A stretch of DNA of 19,377 bases from UBA2428 sp002343545 (GCA_937952285.1 CALFZE010000039.1:1-19377), one strand, 5' to 3'; counted from the stretch's first letter, positions 7,495 to 15,194 are shown. Notes: a model not told the origin generated them from the letters alone. Numbers and translations are program-made.

Positions 7495-8325
7495 TTAGCG
7501 ACGCGAGGGCGGGGCTGGACAGATCCGAACCCAGTCGACGTTCAGGCACGCGAGTTCCTCGGGGGCTTCGCATTGGGCCGCGCGTTTGACGAGCTTGCGG
7601 ATGACGGCGTCGAGTTCGCCGCGCCCCCACGCGAGATCTTCGGAGCGGATGCTCATCGGCGCGGTGAAGGCGAGTTCGGGGGCGCTCATCGTGGGGTGGC
7701 GCTCCATCGCCTTGAGCCGCCAGTTGGCGTGGAGACGATCGACGACGGGCGAGTTGGGAGGCAAATGGGTTTGTCGCGTTCCCACCGAGTAGCGTCCCTT
7801 TTTCTCCACGCAAAGCCCGACGCGCACGAGAAAGTCGAGCACACGCCGAAGCGTCGCGTGGGGGATCCCGAGTCGCGCGGCGATCGAATCGAGATCGCGG
7901 CAGTCCTCGAGCGACGTCAGGAGCCGCGCGGCGCTGTAGTACCACTGCGAGTAGAAGAGGGCCTTGTCGCTTTCCGACAGGACTTTCTGCGCGCGGAAGC
8001 TCTCCGAGAGATCGCGCCCTTGCTCGCGAAGGTGCCGCACGCGCCGGGTCTCGATCCGCCGTAGCTTCTCGTTGCCGGCGCGCGCGAGCGACACGAGCGC
8101 GACAAAGTACTCCGACTCGAGCTCGTCGAGCCCCAGATCCGTGGCGAGCTCGGAGGCCTGCTCGAGGGTGAGATGCTCCGCGCCCCGAAAGATGCGGCTC
8201 ACCCGCGTGGAGTGCATGCGGAGGGCCCGGGCGATGCGTTGGAACTCGCCGCGTCCCGCTTTGGGCATGGCCGCGAGCCGGGCCTGCATCCATGTTTTGT
8301 AGTCTTCATGGTCAAAAATCTTCAT
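7495..8325 (-). CDS. TIGR02147/DUF4423-family putative transcriptional regulator
   Basis: The 276-aa protein fits the TIGR02147 family, which is expanded in Bdellovibrionota and Fibrobacterota and is presumed to bind DNA. The opening IFDHEDYKTWM, an XRE-like helix-turn-helix stretch at about 27-66, the SEYFVALVSLARA segment at 71-83, the FYSQWYYSAARLL segment at 124-136, a winged-helix-like stretch at 145-182 and the HLPPNSPVVDRLHANWRLKAM segment (187-207) are typical. The start at 8325 has only a weak AGAAG next to it. A 14-bp palindrome overlaps the start codon, suggesting autoregulation. The gene is divergent from a secreted protein (8425) and convergent with another (6949). Targets are unknown. 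Confidence 0.85.
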   Translation of the reverse strand: MKIFDHEDYKTWMQARLAAMPKAGRGEFQRIARALRMHSTRVSRIFRGAEHLTLEQASELATDLGLDELESEYFVALVSLARAGNEKLRRIETRRVRHLREQGRDLSESFRAQKVLSESDKALFYSQWYYSAARLLTSLEDCRDLDSIAARLGIPHATLRRVLDFLVRVGLCVEKKGRYSVGTRQTHLPPNSPVVDRLHANWRLKAMERHPTMSAPELAFTAPMSIRSEDLAWGRGELDAVIRKLVKRAAQCEAPEELACLNVDWVRICPAPPSRR

Positions 8326-8338
8326 GCTTCTAGAAGCA
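8325..8338. promoter_or_regulatory. 14-bp palindrome at the start of the TIGR02147 gene, candidate operator
   Basis: TGCTTCTAGAAGCA is a perfect 14-bp palindrome whose left end touches the regulator's start codon (8323-8325). It covers the ribosome-binding region and lies in the 99-bp divergent region shared with the 8425 gene. It is a plausible binding site for the regulator itself; no second copy was seen nearby. Confidence 0.4.
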
Positions 8339-8424
8339 ACTAATAGAATGAGAATGGAATCACAATGATCTATTCTTTGGCGCGGGCGTCGCGCATGCTA
8401 GGCGTAGGAATGGAGGTTCTCCCT

Positions 8425-8988
8425 ATGCCGTCGATTTTCGGTTCTTTCATGTTCGCCGCCCTGACCCTCGCGACGACGAACGTCTTCGCGGTATCGCCCG
8501 TCGATAGCGGCGGCGGTTTGCCTCCGTCGAATCCCCCGCCGGCGCAGGATTTCCGCTACGACTGCGAAGCGGCGCTTTTCCAGCAGGACGGCCAGACCGG
8601 GCTTCGGGGCCTTCGCCAAAGCTTTTCGATCAAGCGCGCTGATCTCGATGAGCTCGGAGGCGACATGAGCGTCGATTTGAAGCCGGCCAAGTGGAAACGC
8701 CATCCCTGGGCCAGCTTGTCGGCGAAGCCTTTGGACGCGGCCATCGAGCACCCCGTCTCTTTCACTTACTTCGGCGTGACGGGCGAGCCCCACGTCGAAA
8801 TTTGGTTACAGCTTCAACGCGGGGCGCGTGACGCTTTGCCCGAGCTGCGGTCGTCCGCGAAAGCCCGCGCGCCCTTCGGCGCGAAAGAACTTTCCGTCTC
8901 GACGAATCTCCAGATCGATCTCCCGGTCGACGGCAGAACGCGCTCGCAGTCCCTGACCTTGTCGGTCGACTGCAAGCGCGTGCTTTAA
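8425..8988 (+). CDS. Secreted protein of unknown function
   Basis: I do not recognise a family. The 187-aa product has a signal peptide (cleavage likely after VFA, residue 22), a Gly/Pro-rich linker at 28-41 (GGGLPPSNPPPAQ) and a mature domain bounded by Cys47 (RYDCEA) and Cys183 (VDCKRV), which could form one disulphide joining its ends. The ATG at 8425 is chosen because GGAGG (8412-8416) lies 8 nt before it and the signal peptide starts there; the frame is open back to an ATG at 8365, which would add 20 residues ahead of the signal sequence. It is divergent from the TIGR02147 regulator, a natural candidate to control it, and ends at a strong hairpin. Confidence 0.78.
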   Translation: MPSIFGSFMFAALTLATTNVFAVSPVDSGGGLPPSNPPPAQDFRYDCEAALFQQDGQTGLRGLRQSFSIKRADLDELGGDMSVDLKPAKWKRHPWASLSAKPLDAAIEHPVSFTYFGVTGEPHVEIWLQLQRGARDALPELRSSAKARAPFGAKELSVSTNLQIDLPVDGRTRSQSLTLSVDCKRVL

Positions 8989-9008
8989 GGGCGCATCGTC
9001 AGGGCCTC

Positions 9009-9039
9009 GATCCGGGCGCGCGATCGGCGCGCCCGGATC
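9009..9039. terminator. Two-way terminator hairpin between convergent genes
   Basis: GATCCGGGCGCGC (9009-9021) and its exact reverse complement (9027-9039) form a perfect 13-bp, very GC-rich stem with a 5-nt loop. It lies 20 bp after the plus-strand stop (8986-8988) and 19 bp after the minus-strand stop at 9059. Only a short TT follows on the plus strand, so termination is probable but not of the classical T-run type. Confidence 0.65.
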
Positions 9040-9058
9040 TTAATCCGAGTTCGAAGAC

Positions 9059-10267
9059 TTAGATCGGGTTCGTTTCACCGCAGTAGTTGCCGTTACAGCC
9101 TTCCTCGCCGCCGCTGCCGCCGCCGGGATTCGTTCCCCCGCCGCTTTCTTCCGCCTTCAAGCAGTAGCGAATGTCGACGGTCGAGCGCGCCGTGCCGGGC
9201 GCGAGCACTCTCAGCAGGCGTTGTTCGGCCGTGAAGGTGTAGGGCACCGCGCCGCCGTCCACCCGCACGTCGATCGAAGCGGGGTCCGCGTTCGTGTGGC
9301 CCAGTTGGAAGTCCGTGAGGAGCGTCATGCGGATCGTCGCGAGTCGACCGATGCTGGCGAGACCCTGGTTGTAGCTTCCGCTCGCCATGTCGACCGCGAT
9401 GCCGCCGCCGGCTTGGATCGTCTCGAGGTAGCCGTAGCCGAGTTCGTTCTCGCCTTCGCGGGGCATCGTCGCGCTATCCGTGTAGACGATCCCGCCGATC
9501 AAGAAGGGTCGCCCCGCCTGAAGCGAAACGATGCGATCGCGGACGACTTGCGGCGTCACCCCCGCGCAGTCGCGAACTTTCGCCGCCGCCTCTTGCTTCT
9601 CGGGGTCGCGCACCGGCGTCACGCCGTCGGGGTAGATCGCGCAGATGTCGTTCTCGTCGGAGACGAAAACGACCGCGAGCGCCGCGTTCTCTCGGAAGAA
9701 ACCCGCCGACTTCGCGTTCGCAAGTTTCGCGCCCTCGGTGAGCTTCAAGAAGGAGTAGAGGCCTTCTTCGCCCCCGTCCGAGTAATTGTCGGTGGGGGGA
9801 TTCGTGAACTTTTTCGTGAGGCCGTCGCGGATCTGCGCGAGGCTGCGCTCCGACGACTTGAGCACGACGGGTTCCGCGCCGCTGCCGCTCGATTGGTGCA
9901 GCTTGCCGACTCGCGAGGACTTGCTCCCGTGGGCGAGCAGGACGGCCACGTTGTAGTCGACGTTCTCGGGAAGGGCGCTCACGAAGGAGTCGATGCCCTT
10001 GGCGATCTTCGCGCGTTCTTCGTGAATGGAGCCCGAGGTGTCCGTCACGAAGAGGATGTCGATGAAGCGATCGATGTCGGCTTCGGGCTGCGTGAAGCGA
10101 CTCGCGAAGCAAGCCGGCGGCACCGGCCCGAAGGGCGGCGCTTCCGGCGCGGGAATCCCTTCGGCGGCGAAGACCTCGCCGATCGCGGCTTGGTCTTCGG
10201 TCTTGAGCTCGCAGGCGACGAAGCAGAGGCCAAGGCCGGCGACGAGGGCGGTCGGCATGGATTTCAT
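9059..10267 (-). CDS. von Willebrand factor A domain lipoprotein
   Basis: The 402-aa protein starts with a lipoprotein-type signal (GLGLCFVAC; acylated Cys probably 19, with a non-ideal Phe at -3). A Pro-rich linker (40-52) leads into a vWA domain at about 68-320. Its metal-ion-dependent adhesion site is intact: DTSGS at 76-80 (DxSxS), with GGEEGL at 165-170 and FVSDEND at 201-207 as the further family segments. A C-terminal domain ends in a Gly-rich tail with two cysteines (391, 396). Such proteins bind metal and act in adhesion or assembly on the cell surface; the partner is unknown. The start at 10267 has GAGAG upstream; the frame stays open to 10747, but that extension overlaps the DedA gene and would precede the signal peptide. 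The gene stands alone, with inverted repeats upstream. Confidence 0.85.
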   Translation of the reverse strand: MKSMPTALVAGLGLCFVACELKTEDQAAIGEVFAAEGIPAPEAPPFGPVPPACFASRFTQPEADIDRFIDILFVTDTSGSIHEERAKIAKGIDSFVSALPENVDYNVAVLLAHGSKSSRVGKLHQSSGSGAEPVVLKSSERSLAQIRDGLTKKFTNPPTDNYSDGGEEGLYSFLKLTEGAKLANAKSAGFFRENAALAVVFVSDENDICAIYPDGVTPVRDPEKQEAAAKVRDCAGVTPQVVRDRIVSLQAGRPFLIGGIVYTDSATMPREGENELGYGYLETIQAGGGIAVDMASGSYNQGLASIGRLATIRMTLLTDFQLGHTNADPASIDVRVDGGAVPYTFTAEQRLLRVLAPGTARSTVDIRYCLKAEESGGGTNPGGGSGGEEGCNGNYCGETNPI

Positions 10268-10287
10268 GGGGATTCTCTCGGGGATCG

Positions 10288-10304
10288 GGAACGCGATTCG
10301 TTCC
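10288..10304. other. Small inverted repeat just upstream of the vWA gene
   Basis: GGAACG (10288-10293) and CGTTCC (10299-10304) flank 5 nt, 21 bp before the vWA start codon. It could be an operator half-site pair or a leader hairpin; a chance match cannot be excluded. Confidence 0.25.
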
Positions 10305-10366
10305 GGGGAACGTACATGCGCTTCAGCGAAGTGGATCCCTGCCGGTTCGAATTCGCGAGTCTCCCG

Positions 10367-10405
10367 AATCTTGCCTTTGGACCCGGTCCGGGTCACGTAA
10401 AGATT
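10367..10405. other. Nested inverted repeat in the DedA-vWA intergenic region
   Basis: A perfect 15-bp palindrome (GACCCGG, T, CCGGGTC; 10380-10394) is nested within outer arms AATCTT (10367-10372) and AAGATT (10400-10405). It lies 24 bp beyond the DedA stop on the minus strand and about 100 bp before the vWA start, so it could be an operator of the vWA promoter or a weak DedA terminator. No T-run is present. Confidence 0.35.
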
Positions 10406-10428
10406 GCGTGGAGCCGTGCGCGGTAGCT

Positions 10429-11091
10429 CTAGAAGCCGATGAAGGACGAGAAGCTCTGTAGTCGCTTGCGGGCGAGCAGACGGCGGAAGACGAAGACGAG
10501 CAGCGCGGTGACCCCGACGGCGAGCAAAACGATCTTCACGTTCTTGAGCTGCTCCAGGATGACGTCGCCGTAGTAGGCCAAGAGAAGCACTTGGGTTGGC
10601 ACGGTGAGCAAAGCCGCGACTCCGTCGGTTGCCACGAACTTCCAGGCCGGCACGCCGAGCGAGCCGCAGGCGAGGTGCCCCGGAAAGCGCAGCCCGGGGG
10701 TGAAGCGGAAGAGGCCCGCCATCCAGGCTCCGTACTTCTGATTCCAATCGAGGATCTTCTGGAAGGTCGCGGTCTCCGTGGCTTTGCGGAAGGGGCCGTA
10801 CTTCAGCAGGCGTTGGCCGCCGTAGCGACCGATCCCGTAAACGAGGAAGTCGCTCAGGAAAACCGAAACAAAGCAGACCATGGCCGTCGTGACGGGTTGG
10901 ATCGCGGTCGCCGGGGAGTCCGAGGTCTGGCCGGCGTAGGCGAGCAGCCCCGCGGACACGATCATGACTTCCTCGGGAATGGGCAGGCCGAAACTCGACG
11001 CGGTAAAAAACAACGCGAGCATGCCGTAAACGAGCGCGGGTTCGTGGGCGTACTGAGAAAGCTGCTCGAGAAAGGCGCCGGCTTCGACCAT
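10429..11091 (-). CDS. DedA-family membrane protein (VTT/SNARE-associated fold)
   Basis: A 220-aa inner-membrane protein with several hydrophobic segments (about 19-52, 66-88, 124-145, 155-175, 185-203). DedA signatures are the re-entrant FGLPIPEE at 34-41 with its acidic residues and the arginine-containing FRFTPGLRFPGHLACG at 128-143. DedA proteins are implicated in undecaprenyl-phosphate or phospholipid flipping and in proton-motive-force-dependent envelope homeostasis; which lipid applies here is not visible. The ATG at 11091 has no clear SD, but no better in-frame start exists near the family's usual N-terminus. It follows the MFS gene by 68 nt on the same strand and may be co-transcribed. 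The C-terminus is short and basic (RRLLARKR). Confidence 0.87.
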   Translation of the reverse strand: MVEAGAFLEQLSQYAHEPALVYGMLALFFTASSFGLPIPEEVMIVSAGLLAYAGQTSDSPATAIQPVTTAMVCFVSVFLSDFLVYGIGRYGGQRLLKYGPFRKATETATFQKILDWNQKYGAWMAGLFRFTPGLRFPGHLACGSLGVPAWKFVATDGVAALLTVPTQVLLLAYYGDVILEQLKNVKIVLLAVGVTALLVFVFRRLLARKRLQSFSSFIGF

Positions 11092-11159
11092 CCGGATTGA
11101 CTTTAACCCAAACGAAGCCGATCGCGGAGTCGAGATTTTGTTTCGCGCCGTGCGTCGGG

Positions 11160-12419
11160 TCAGTGCGAGAGCGTTCGGAGCGCCTCGCCCGCGTCGCGGT
11201 GGCGGCCGATGCGCCGCGCGAGGAAGCTCATCGAAGCCCAAGTGATGAGCATGGCCGCGCTCACGACGTAGCCGAGCGTGTCGAAGTGCTGCAGGGGACC
11301 CTCGTCGGGTTGCACCACGATGAGGCCCGCGAGCGCCGCGGCGAGACCGCCCGAGATCTGCTGCAACGAAGCGCTGATCGACATGAAGGAGCCGCGGTGG
11401 CGCGGGTCGGGCACCGCCGAGATGAGCGCCGACGACGAGATCATGCGCGCCGTGACGGTCGCGAAGATGATGACGTTGATCGCGATGACGCCCGCGATCG
11501 GGGTCAAGCCGAGGTGAGTGTAGTAGATCACGGAAACGATGCCGAGCGCGGTCGCCGCGCCGAAGACGCGCATCTTGCCGTAGGCGTCGCTCATTCGCCC
11601 GGCCAGGGGGCCGAGCACGATGTTGAAGAGACCCGAGACCATGTACACCATGGGCAGCAGGGCGAGCGAGATGCCGAGGTTGTGCACGCTGAACGCGCTG
11701 CCGAAGGGCATCAGCATGAAGCCGCCCGTCGAAAGGAGCGCGGTCGTCACGAAGGCTTGCAGGTAGCTCGGGCGTCGCACCGTGTCCCAGATATGGTGGA
11801 AGGGGCTGCGGTCCGGCGCCACGCCCAAGTGGCCGTTGATCGGCTTGAGGTAGGCGAGGATTCCCGCGCCGACGGCGATCGCGACCACGACGATCATGAA
11901 GAAGGGGGCGTGCCAGCCCCAGCGGTTCGAGAGCCAAAGGCCGAGCGGAAGGCCGAGGATCTGGCTCGCGGCGAAGGCCGTCTGCAGCACGCCCATGACC
12001 CGGCCGCGCATCTCGAAGGGAAAGAGATCCGTCGTGATGGCGAAGACGATCGAGCCGATGACGCCCGCGAAGACGCCGGTGAAGGCGCGCGCCGCGAGCA
12101 GGGCGACGTAGTTCGGCGCGAGGCCGCAGAGGAGCGTGCCGACGATGAAACCGGCGTAAAAGAAGAGCAGAAGTTTTTTGCGGTCGAAGCGGTCGGCGAA
12201 GCCCGCGGCCAGCAGCCCCGAGGCGCCGGCCGCGAAGGCGTAGGCCGAAACGACGAGGCCGAACTGCGAAGAACTCATGCGGAGCGCGGGCATGAGGATC
12301 GCGCCGAGGGGGCTCAGGATCATGAAGTCCAGGATGATCGTGAACTGCAGAAAGGCGAGCACGGCCACGACGAACTTCTGGTAGGGGGTAAACTTCGCGA
12401 CGACGTTGGGGGATCGCAT
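11160..12419 (-). CDS. MFS transporter, efflux-type
   Basis: A 419-aa inner-membrane secondary transporter with about 12 hydrophobic segments. An acidic residue lies in TM1 (Asp31, LDFMILSPLG). Motif A, GFADRFDRKKLLLF, is at 73-86 between TM2 and TM3. A longer polar loop around 195-220 divides the two halves. It is AraJ-like in general appearance, a type often annotated as sugar or drug exporter; the substrate cannot be read from the sequence. The start at 12419 has GGAGG (plus-strand 12424-12428) spaced 4 nt. A TAGAAT -10-like element (plus 12438-12443, read on minus) without an obvious -35 suggests its own promoter in the 107-nt gap after the thiolase gene. It is probably followed by the DedA gene in one transcript. 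Confidence 0.88.
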   Translation of the reverse strand: MRSPNVVAKFTPYQKFVVAVLAFLQFTIILDFMILSPLGAILMPALRMSSSQFGLVVSAYAFAAGASGLLAAGFADRFDRKKLLLFFYAGFIVGTLLCGLAPNYVALLAARAFTGVFAGVIGSIVFAITTDLFPFEMRGRVMGVLQTAFAASQILGLPLGLWLSNRWGWHAPFFMIVVVAIAVGAGILAYLKPINGHLGVAPDRSPFHHIWDTVRRPSYLQAFVTTALLSTGGFMLMPFGSAFSVHNLGISLALLPMVYMVSGLFNIVLGPLAGRMSDAYGKMRVFGAATALGIVSVIYYTHLGLTPIAGVIAINVIIFATVTARMISSSALISAVPDPRHRGSFMSISASLQQISGGLAAALAGLIVVQPDEGPLQHFDTLGYVVSAAMLITWASMSFLARRIGRHRDAGEALRTLSH

Positions 12420-12526
12420 GGGGCCTCCGAGTCTCCCATTCTACTCCCGCGCGCGAGCTTCTCCCGGACGGAGGCAGCTCGCATTTTGACGCCGCCGCCG
12501 CGCGGGCTCGGCGCGAGAGCCGGGGA

Positions 12527-13798
12527 TCACGGGGCTTCGAGAATCGCCGCCACGCCCATGCCGCCCGCCGTGCAGATCGAGATGAGGCCGCGGATTCCGG
12601 GCTTCTGGCTCAGGAGCTTGGCGAGGGTGCCCACGATGCGGGCGCCCGTGGCCGCGAAGGGATGTCCGAGCGCGACGCTGCTGCCTACGACGTTGAGCTT
12701 GGCGCGGTCGATCGAGCCGAGCGCGCCGGCTTCCCCGTAGCGCCGGCAATACTCGTCGGACTCCCAGGCTTTGAGGGTGCAGGCGACCTGGCCGGCGAAG
12801 GCTTCGTGGATTTCGTAGTAATCGAAGTCCTGGAGCCGCAGACCGTTCCGGCGCAACAGCTGCGCGACCGCCACGGTCGGCGCCATGAGGAGTCCGTCGC
12901 CCCCGACGAAGTCAACGGCCGAGGCTTGGGCATCGACGAAACGGGCGAGCGGCGTCCAGCCGCGCTCGCGGGCTCGCGTTTCCGAGGCGAGAAGCACGGC
13001 CGCCGCGCCGTCCGTGAGGGGGCTGCTGTTGCCGGCCGTGAGGGTGCCGGCGCCCGAGGTGTCGAAGACGGGCTTTAGCTTAGCGAGGCGCTCGAGCGAG
13101 GTGTCCGCGCGGGGGAAGGCGTCGCGATCGAGGCCCGCCACGGGTACGAGCAAATTCGAGTAGAAGCCGTCGGCGTAGGCCCGGACGGCGTGGCGGTGGC
13201 TCGCGAGCGCGATCTCGTCCTGCTCGAGCCGCGAGATTTTCCACTCTTTGACCATCTTCTCGCAGTGCTCACCCATGGAAAGCCCCGTGCGGGCTTCCAC
13301 GACGTTCGCTGCCTTCGGCAGCAGGAAGGCGGGGCGAAGCTTGGCGAGCACGCGCAGGCGTTCGCCGATCGTCTTGGCGACGTGGAGTTCCTTAAGGAGG
13401 CCGCGGAGATCTTCGGAGACTTCGACGGGCAGATCGCTGTTCGTGTCGACGCCTCCGGCGATGCCGTCCTCGATTTGGCCCAGCGCGATCTTCGCGGCGA
13501 TCTGGAGGGTCGTTTCGAGGCTCGTGCCGCAAGCGCGTTGCACGTTGTAGGCGGGCGTGTAGGGATGGAGACCGGCCTCGAGCACGCTCTCGCGGGCAAG
13601 GTTCCACTGCGAGGAGCTGTTGAGGAGCGCGCCGAGGGCGACGTCGCCGAGCGGAGCCTCGAGCCGGTGATCCTCGCGCAGGGCCCGCAGCGGCGCCGTC
13701 AGGAGCTCGAGGCGCGTGACCGCGCGCAGCTGTTGCCCGCTCTTTGCGAAGGGCGTGCGACGGCTGCCGACGACGTAGACGTTACGGGGATTCTTCAT
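12527..13798 (-). CDS. Acetyl-CoA C-acyltransferase (FadI-like thiolase)
   Basis: A thiolase of 423 aa that either cleaves 3-ketoacyl-CoA in beta-oxidation or runs the reverse condensation. The nucleophile is Cys90 (VQRACGTSLE). The other active-site elements are GNSSPLTDGAA at 256-266, HEAFAGQ with His331, GHPFAATGAR with His379 and ICTAGGMG with Cys409. The SSVALGHPFAATGAR and CTAGGMG forms resemble the FadI branch (trifunctional beta subunit) more than FadA or acetoacetyl-CoA thiolases. No fadJ-like partner is adjacent. Its ATG overlaps the TetR stop (4 nt) and has GGAG 5 nt upstream, so the two genes form an operon under the double operator at 14410-14448. Degradative use is likely but inferred. 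Confidence 0.9.
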   Translation of the reverse strand: MKNPRNVYVVGSRRTPFAKSGQQLRAVTRLELLTAPLRALREDHRLEAPLGDVALGALLNSSSQWNLARESVLEAGLHPYTPAYNVQRACGTSLETTLQIAAKIALGQIEDGIAGGVDTNSDLPVEVSEDLRGLLKELHVAKTIGERLRVLAKLRPAFLLPKAANVVEARTGLSMGEHCEKMVKEWKISRLEQDEIALASHRHAVRAYADGFYSNLLVPVAGLDRDAFPRADTSLERLAKLKPVFDTSGAGTLTAGNSSPLTDGAAAVLLASETRARERGWTPLARFVDAQASAVDFVGGDGLLMAPTVAVAQLLRRNGLRLQDFDYYEIHEAFAGQVACTLKAWESDEYCRRYGEAGALGSIDRAKLNVVGSSVALGHPFAATGARIVGTLAKLLSQKPGIRGLISICTAGGMGVAAILEAP

Positions 13799-14406
13799 GA
13801 CGACTCCTTGGGGGATGCGCGCCGTCGGACGGGGCGGCGCAAAGCGGCGATCGCGTTCCGCCCGAGGCGGCGGAGCACGTGGGGATCGGACTGAAGGCGC
13901 GCGACGGCCTGGCCGCCCAGCGCCTGGGCCACGAGCTCGCGGGCCCGCGTCGCCGGGTCGCGAACGGAAAACGCGCCGACCGCGACGCCGTCCCGGAGGG
14001 CCCGCGCGACCCAGGCTTCCTGGATCCGCAGAAGCTCGAGCGTCTTGGCGCGCAGGCTCGCCGGCAGCGCGAGATGCTCCGCGCAGAGCGCCGAGACGGG
14101 GCAGAGGTCGCGATCCTTCGCGAAGGCGCCGAAAAGATCGAAGTAGAGCTCGAGACGCCGCGCGGGCGCGTGGGCGTCGCTTTTCGCCATCCAGGCCTCG
14201 AGACGACCGCGGTAGTCCTCGAGCAGGGCGAGGCCGAGGGCTTCTTTCGAGGCGTAGTGGTCGTAGAGGCTGGGGGCTTTGAGGCCCAGGCGGCGCGCGA
14301 TGTCGCCGAAGCTGAAACCTCCGAAGCCGTGCCGCTGCAACAAGCGGGCGCCTTCGCGCAGGACGCGGGTTTTGGTGGCGCCGACGCTGGCTTTCGGGGT
14401 GTCCAT
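13795..14406 (-). CDS. TetR/AcrR-family transcriptional regulator
   Basis: A 203-aa repressor-type protein. The N-terminal helix-turn-helix domain occupies about 8-60, with FSFGDIARRLGLKAPSLYDH at 31-50 as the recognition region and the typical YASKEAL after it. The variable C-terminal domain would bind a ligand, plausibly an acyl-CoA or aldehyde given its neighbours. It ends in a basic tail (RRPVRRRASPKESS). It is the first gene of a TetR-thiolase operon (ATGA overlap) and is divergent from the SDR gene. The two-armed operator reaches to within 4 bp of its start codon, with AAGG inside the operator as probable SD, so binding would shut its own expression. Ligand and target set are inferred. 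Confidence 0.92.
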   Translation of the reverse strand: MDTPKASVGATKTRVLREGARLLQRHGFGGFSFGDIARRLGLKAPSLYDHYASKEALGLALLEDYRGRLEAWMAKSDAHAPARRLELYFDLFGAFAKDRDLCPVSALCAEHLALPASLRAKTLELLRIQEAWVARALRDGVAVGAFSVRDPATRARELVAQALGGQAVARLQSDPHVLRRLGRNAIAALRRPVRRRASPKESS

Positions 14407-14409
14407 CTT

Positions 14410-14448
14410 CCTACCTTGAGATAGGATACTCTCCTATCTCAAGGTAGG
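14410..14448. promoter_or_regulatory. Double palindromic operator, likely TetR binding sites
   Basis: CCTACCTTGAGATAGG (14410-14425) and its exact reverse complement CCTATCTCAAGGTAGG (14433-14448) are separated by 7 bp. Each 16-bp arm is itself a near-palindrome (CCTAyCTyrAGrTAGG), so this reads as two operators with centres 23 bp apart, enough for two TetR dimers. It lies between the divergent TetR and SDR start codons. A TAAAAT -10-like box for the SDR gene (14453-14458) starts 5 bp after it. It overlaps the TetR ribosome-binding site. Confidence 0.8.
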
Positions 14449-14515
14449 GAATTAAAATCGCGTCAAGGTCGCGAATAAGGGGGATCCGGCCGCCGAACGG
14501 GTCTAGGATCGCGGC

Positions 14516-15187
14516 ATGAACAAGAAAATCGCGCTCGTCACGGGCGCCCGTCGGGGACTGGGTTTGGCCACCGCGCAAGGTCTGCTCGCGAAGGGTTATG
14601 AGGTCGTGCTCGCCCACCGGCGACTCGCCGAGATCCCCGTTCTCGGGGTCGGCGCGCACGAGCGCGAGCTCGATCTCGTGAACGCGGCCGCGATCGAGGC
14701 GCTCGCCAAGGAGCTCCTTGCGAAGTTCGGCGGCGTGGACGTGCTCGTGAACAACGCGGGGATCTTCGTCGACGGCCAGACGCCCGAGGCGATGATGGAC
14801 AGCTTTCGGACGAACACGCTCGCGCCGGCGCTCCTTTCTAAGGCCCTGCTGCCGTCCATGCTCCGTCGCGGCTACGGCCGCATCGTGAACGTCTCGAGCG
14901 GAATGGGGCAGCTCGGCGAGATGGCGAGCGGATACCTCGCGTACCGGGTTTCGAAGACGGCGTTGAACGCCGTGACGGCGGAGTTCGCGGCCGAGATCCG
15001 CGACGCGGGCGCGAAGGACGTGCTCGTCAATTCCGTCTGTCCGGGTTGGGTTCGCACCGACATGGGCGGCCCGCAGGCGCCGCGCTCCATCGAGGAGGGC
15101 GTGGCCGGAATCCTCTGGGCGGCGACCCTGCCCGAAGGCGGCCCGAACGGCGGCTTCTTCCGCGACGGCAAGCCGCTCGCCTGGTAG
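14516..15187 (+). CDS. Short-chain dehydrogenase/reductase, carbonyl-reductase-like
   Basis: A classical SDR of 223 aa, cytoplasmic and NAD(P)(H)-dependent. The cofactor motif TGARRGLG is at 9-16, NNAG at 79-82, the catalytic Ser in NVSSGMG (about 127-128) and the catalytic pair Tyr143/Lys147 in YRVSK. The segment CPGWVRTDMGGP (175-186) and the ending GGFFRDGKPLAW resemble the carbonyl reductase (CBR1-like) branch that reduces aldehydes and ketones. Basic residues in TGARRG are compatible with NADPH. The ATG at 14516 has AGGA at 14505-14508, spacing 7. It is transcribed divergently from the TetR-thiolase pair across the double operator, so all three probably respond to one signal. The substrate is unknown. 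Confidence 0.9.
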   Translation: MNKKIALVTGARRGLGLATAQGLLAKGYEVVLAHRRLAEIPVLGVGAHERELDLVNAAAIEALAKELLAKFGGVDVLVNNAGIFVDGQTPEAMMDSFRTNTLAPALLSKALLPSMLRRGYGRIVNVSSGMGQLGEMASGYLAYRVSKTALNAVTAEFAAEIRDAGAKDVLVNSVCPGWVRTDMGGPQAPRSIEEGVAGILWAATLPEGGPNGGFFRDGKPLAW

Positions 15188-15194
15188 CGGGGCG

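Noticed and set aside
8343..8364. Fur-box-like sequence (GAATGAGAATGGAATCA) between the TIGR02147 and 8425 genes
   Set aside because: Only the first two hexamers resemble the consensus (9 of 19 positions overall) and the palindromic half is missing, so it is much weaker than the site at 6188.
9080..9150. GCC/CCG-rich repeated stretch that could be a simple tandem repeat
   Set aside because: It encodes the Gly/Ser-rich tail of the vWA lipoprotein and has no regular repeat unit.
10316..10426. Small plus-strand frame (MRFSEVDPC...) in the DedA-vWA gap
   Set aside because: No SD, no recognisable feature, and it runs through the palindromes of a probable regulatory region.
11160..12419. MFS transporter as the exporter of the siderophore
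   Set aside because: It is 5 kb from the operon, on the other strand, with no Fur box nearby and a different gene neighbourhood; nothing visible links it to the siderophore.
11097..12740. A 547-codon open frame on the plus strand opposite the MFS and thiolase genes
   Set aside because: Extremely charged, low-complexity translation (Arg, His, Glu, Asp), typical of the reverse of a GC-rich membrane-protein gene; the minus strand encodes real families.
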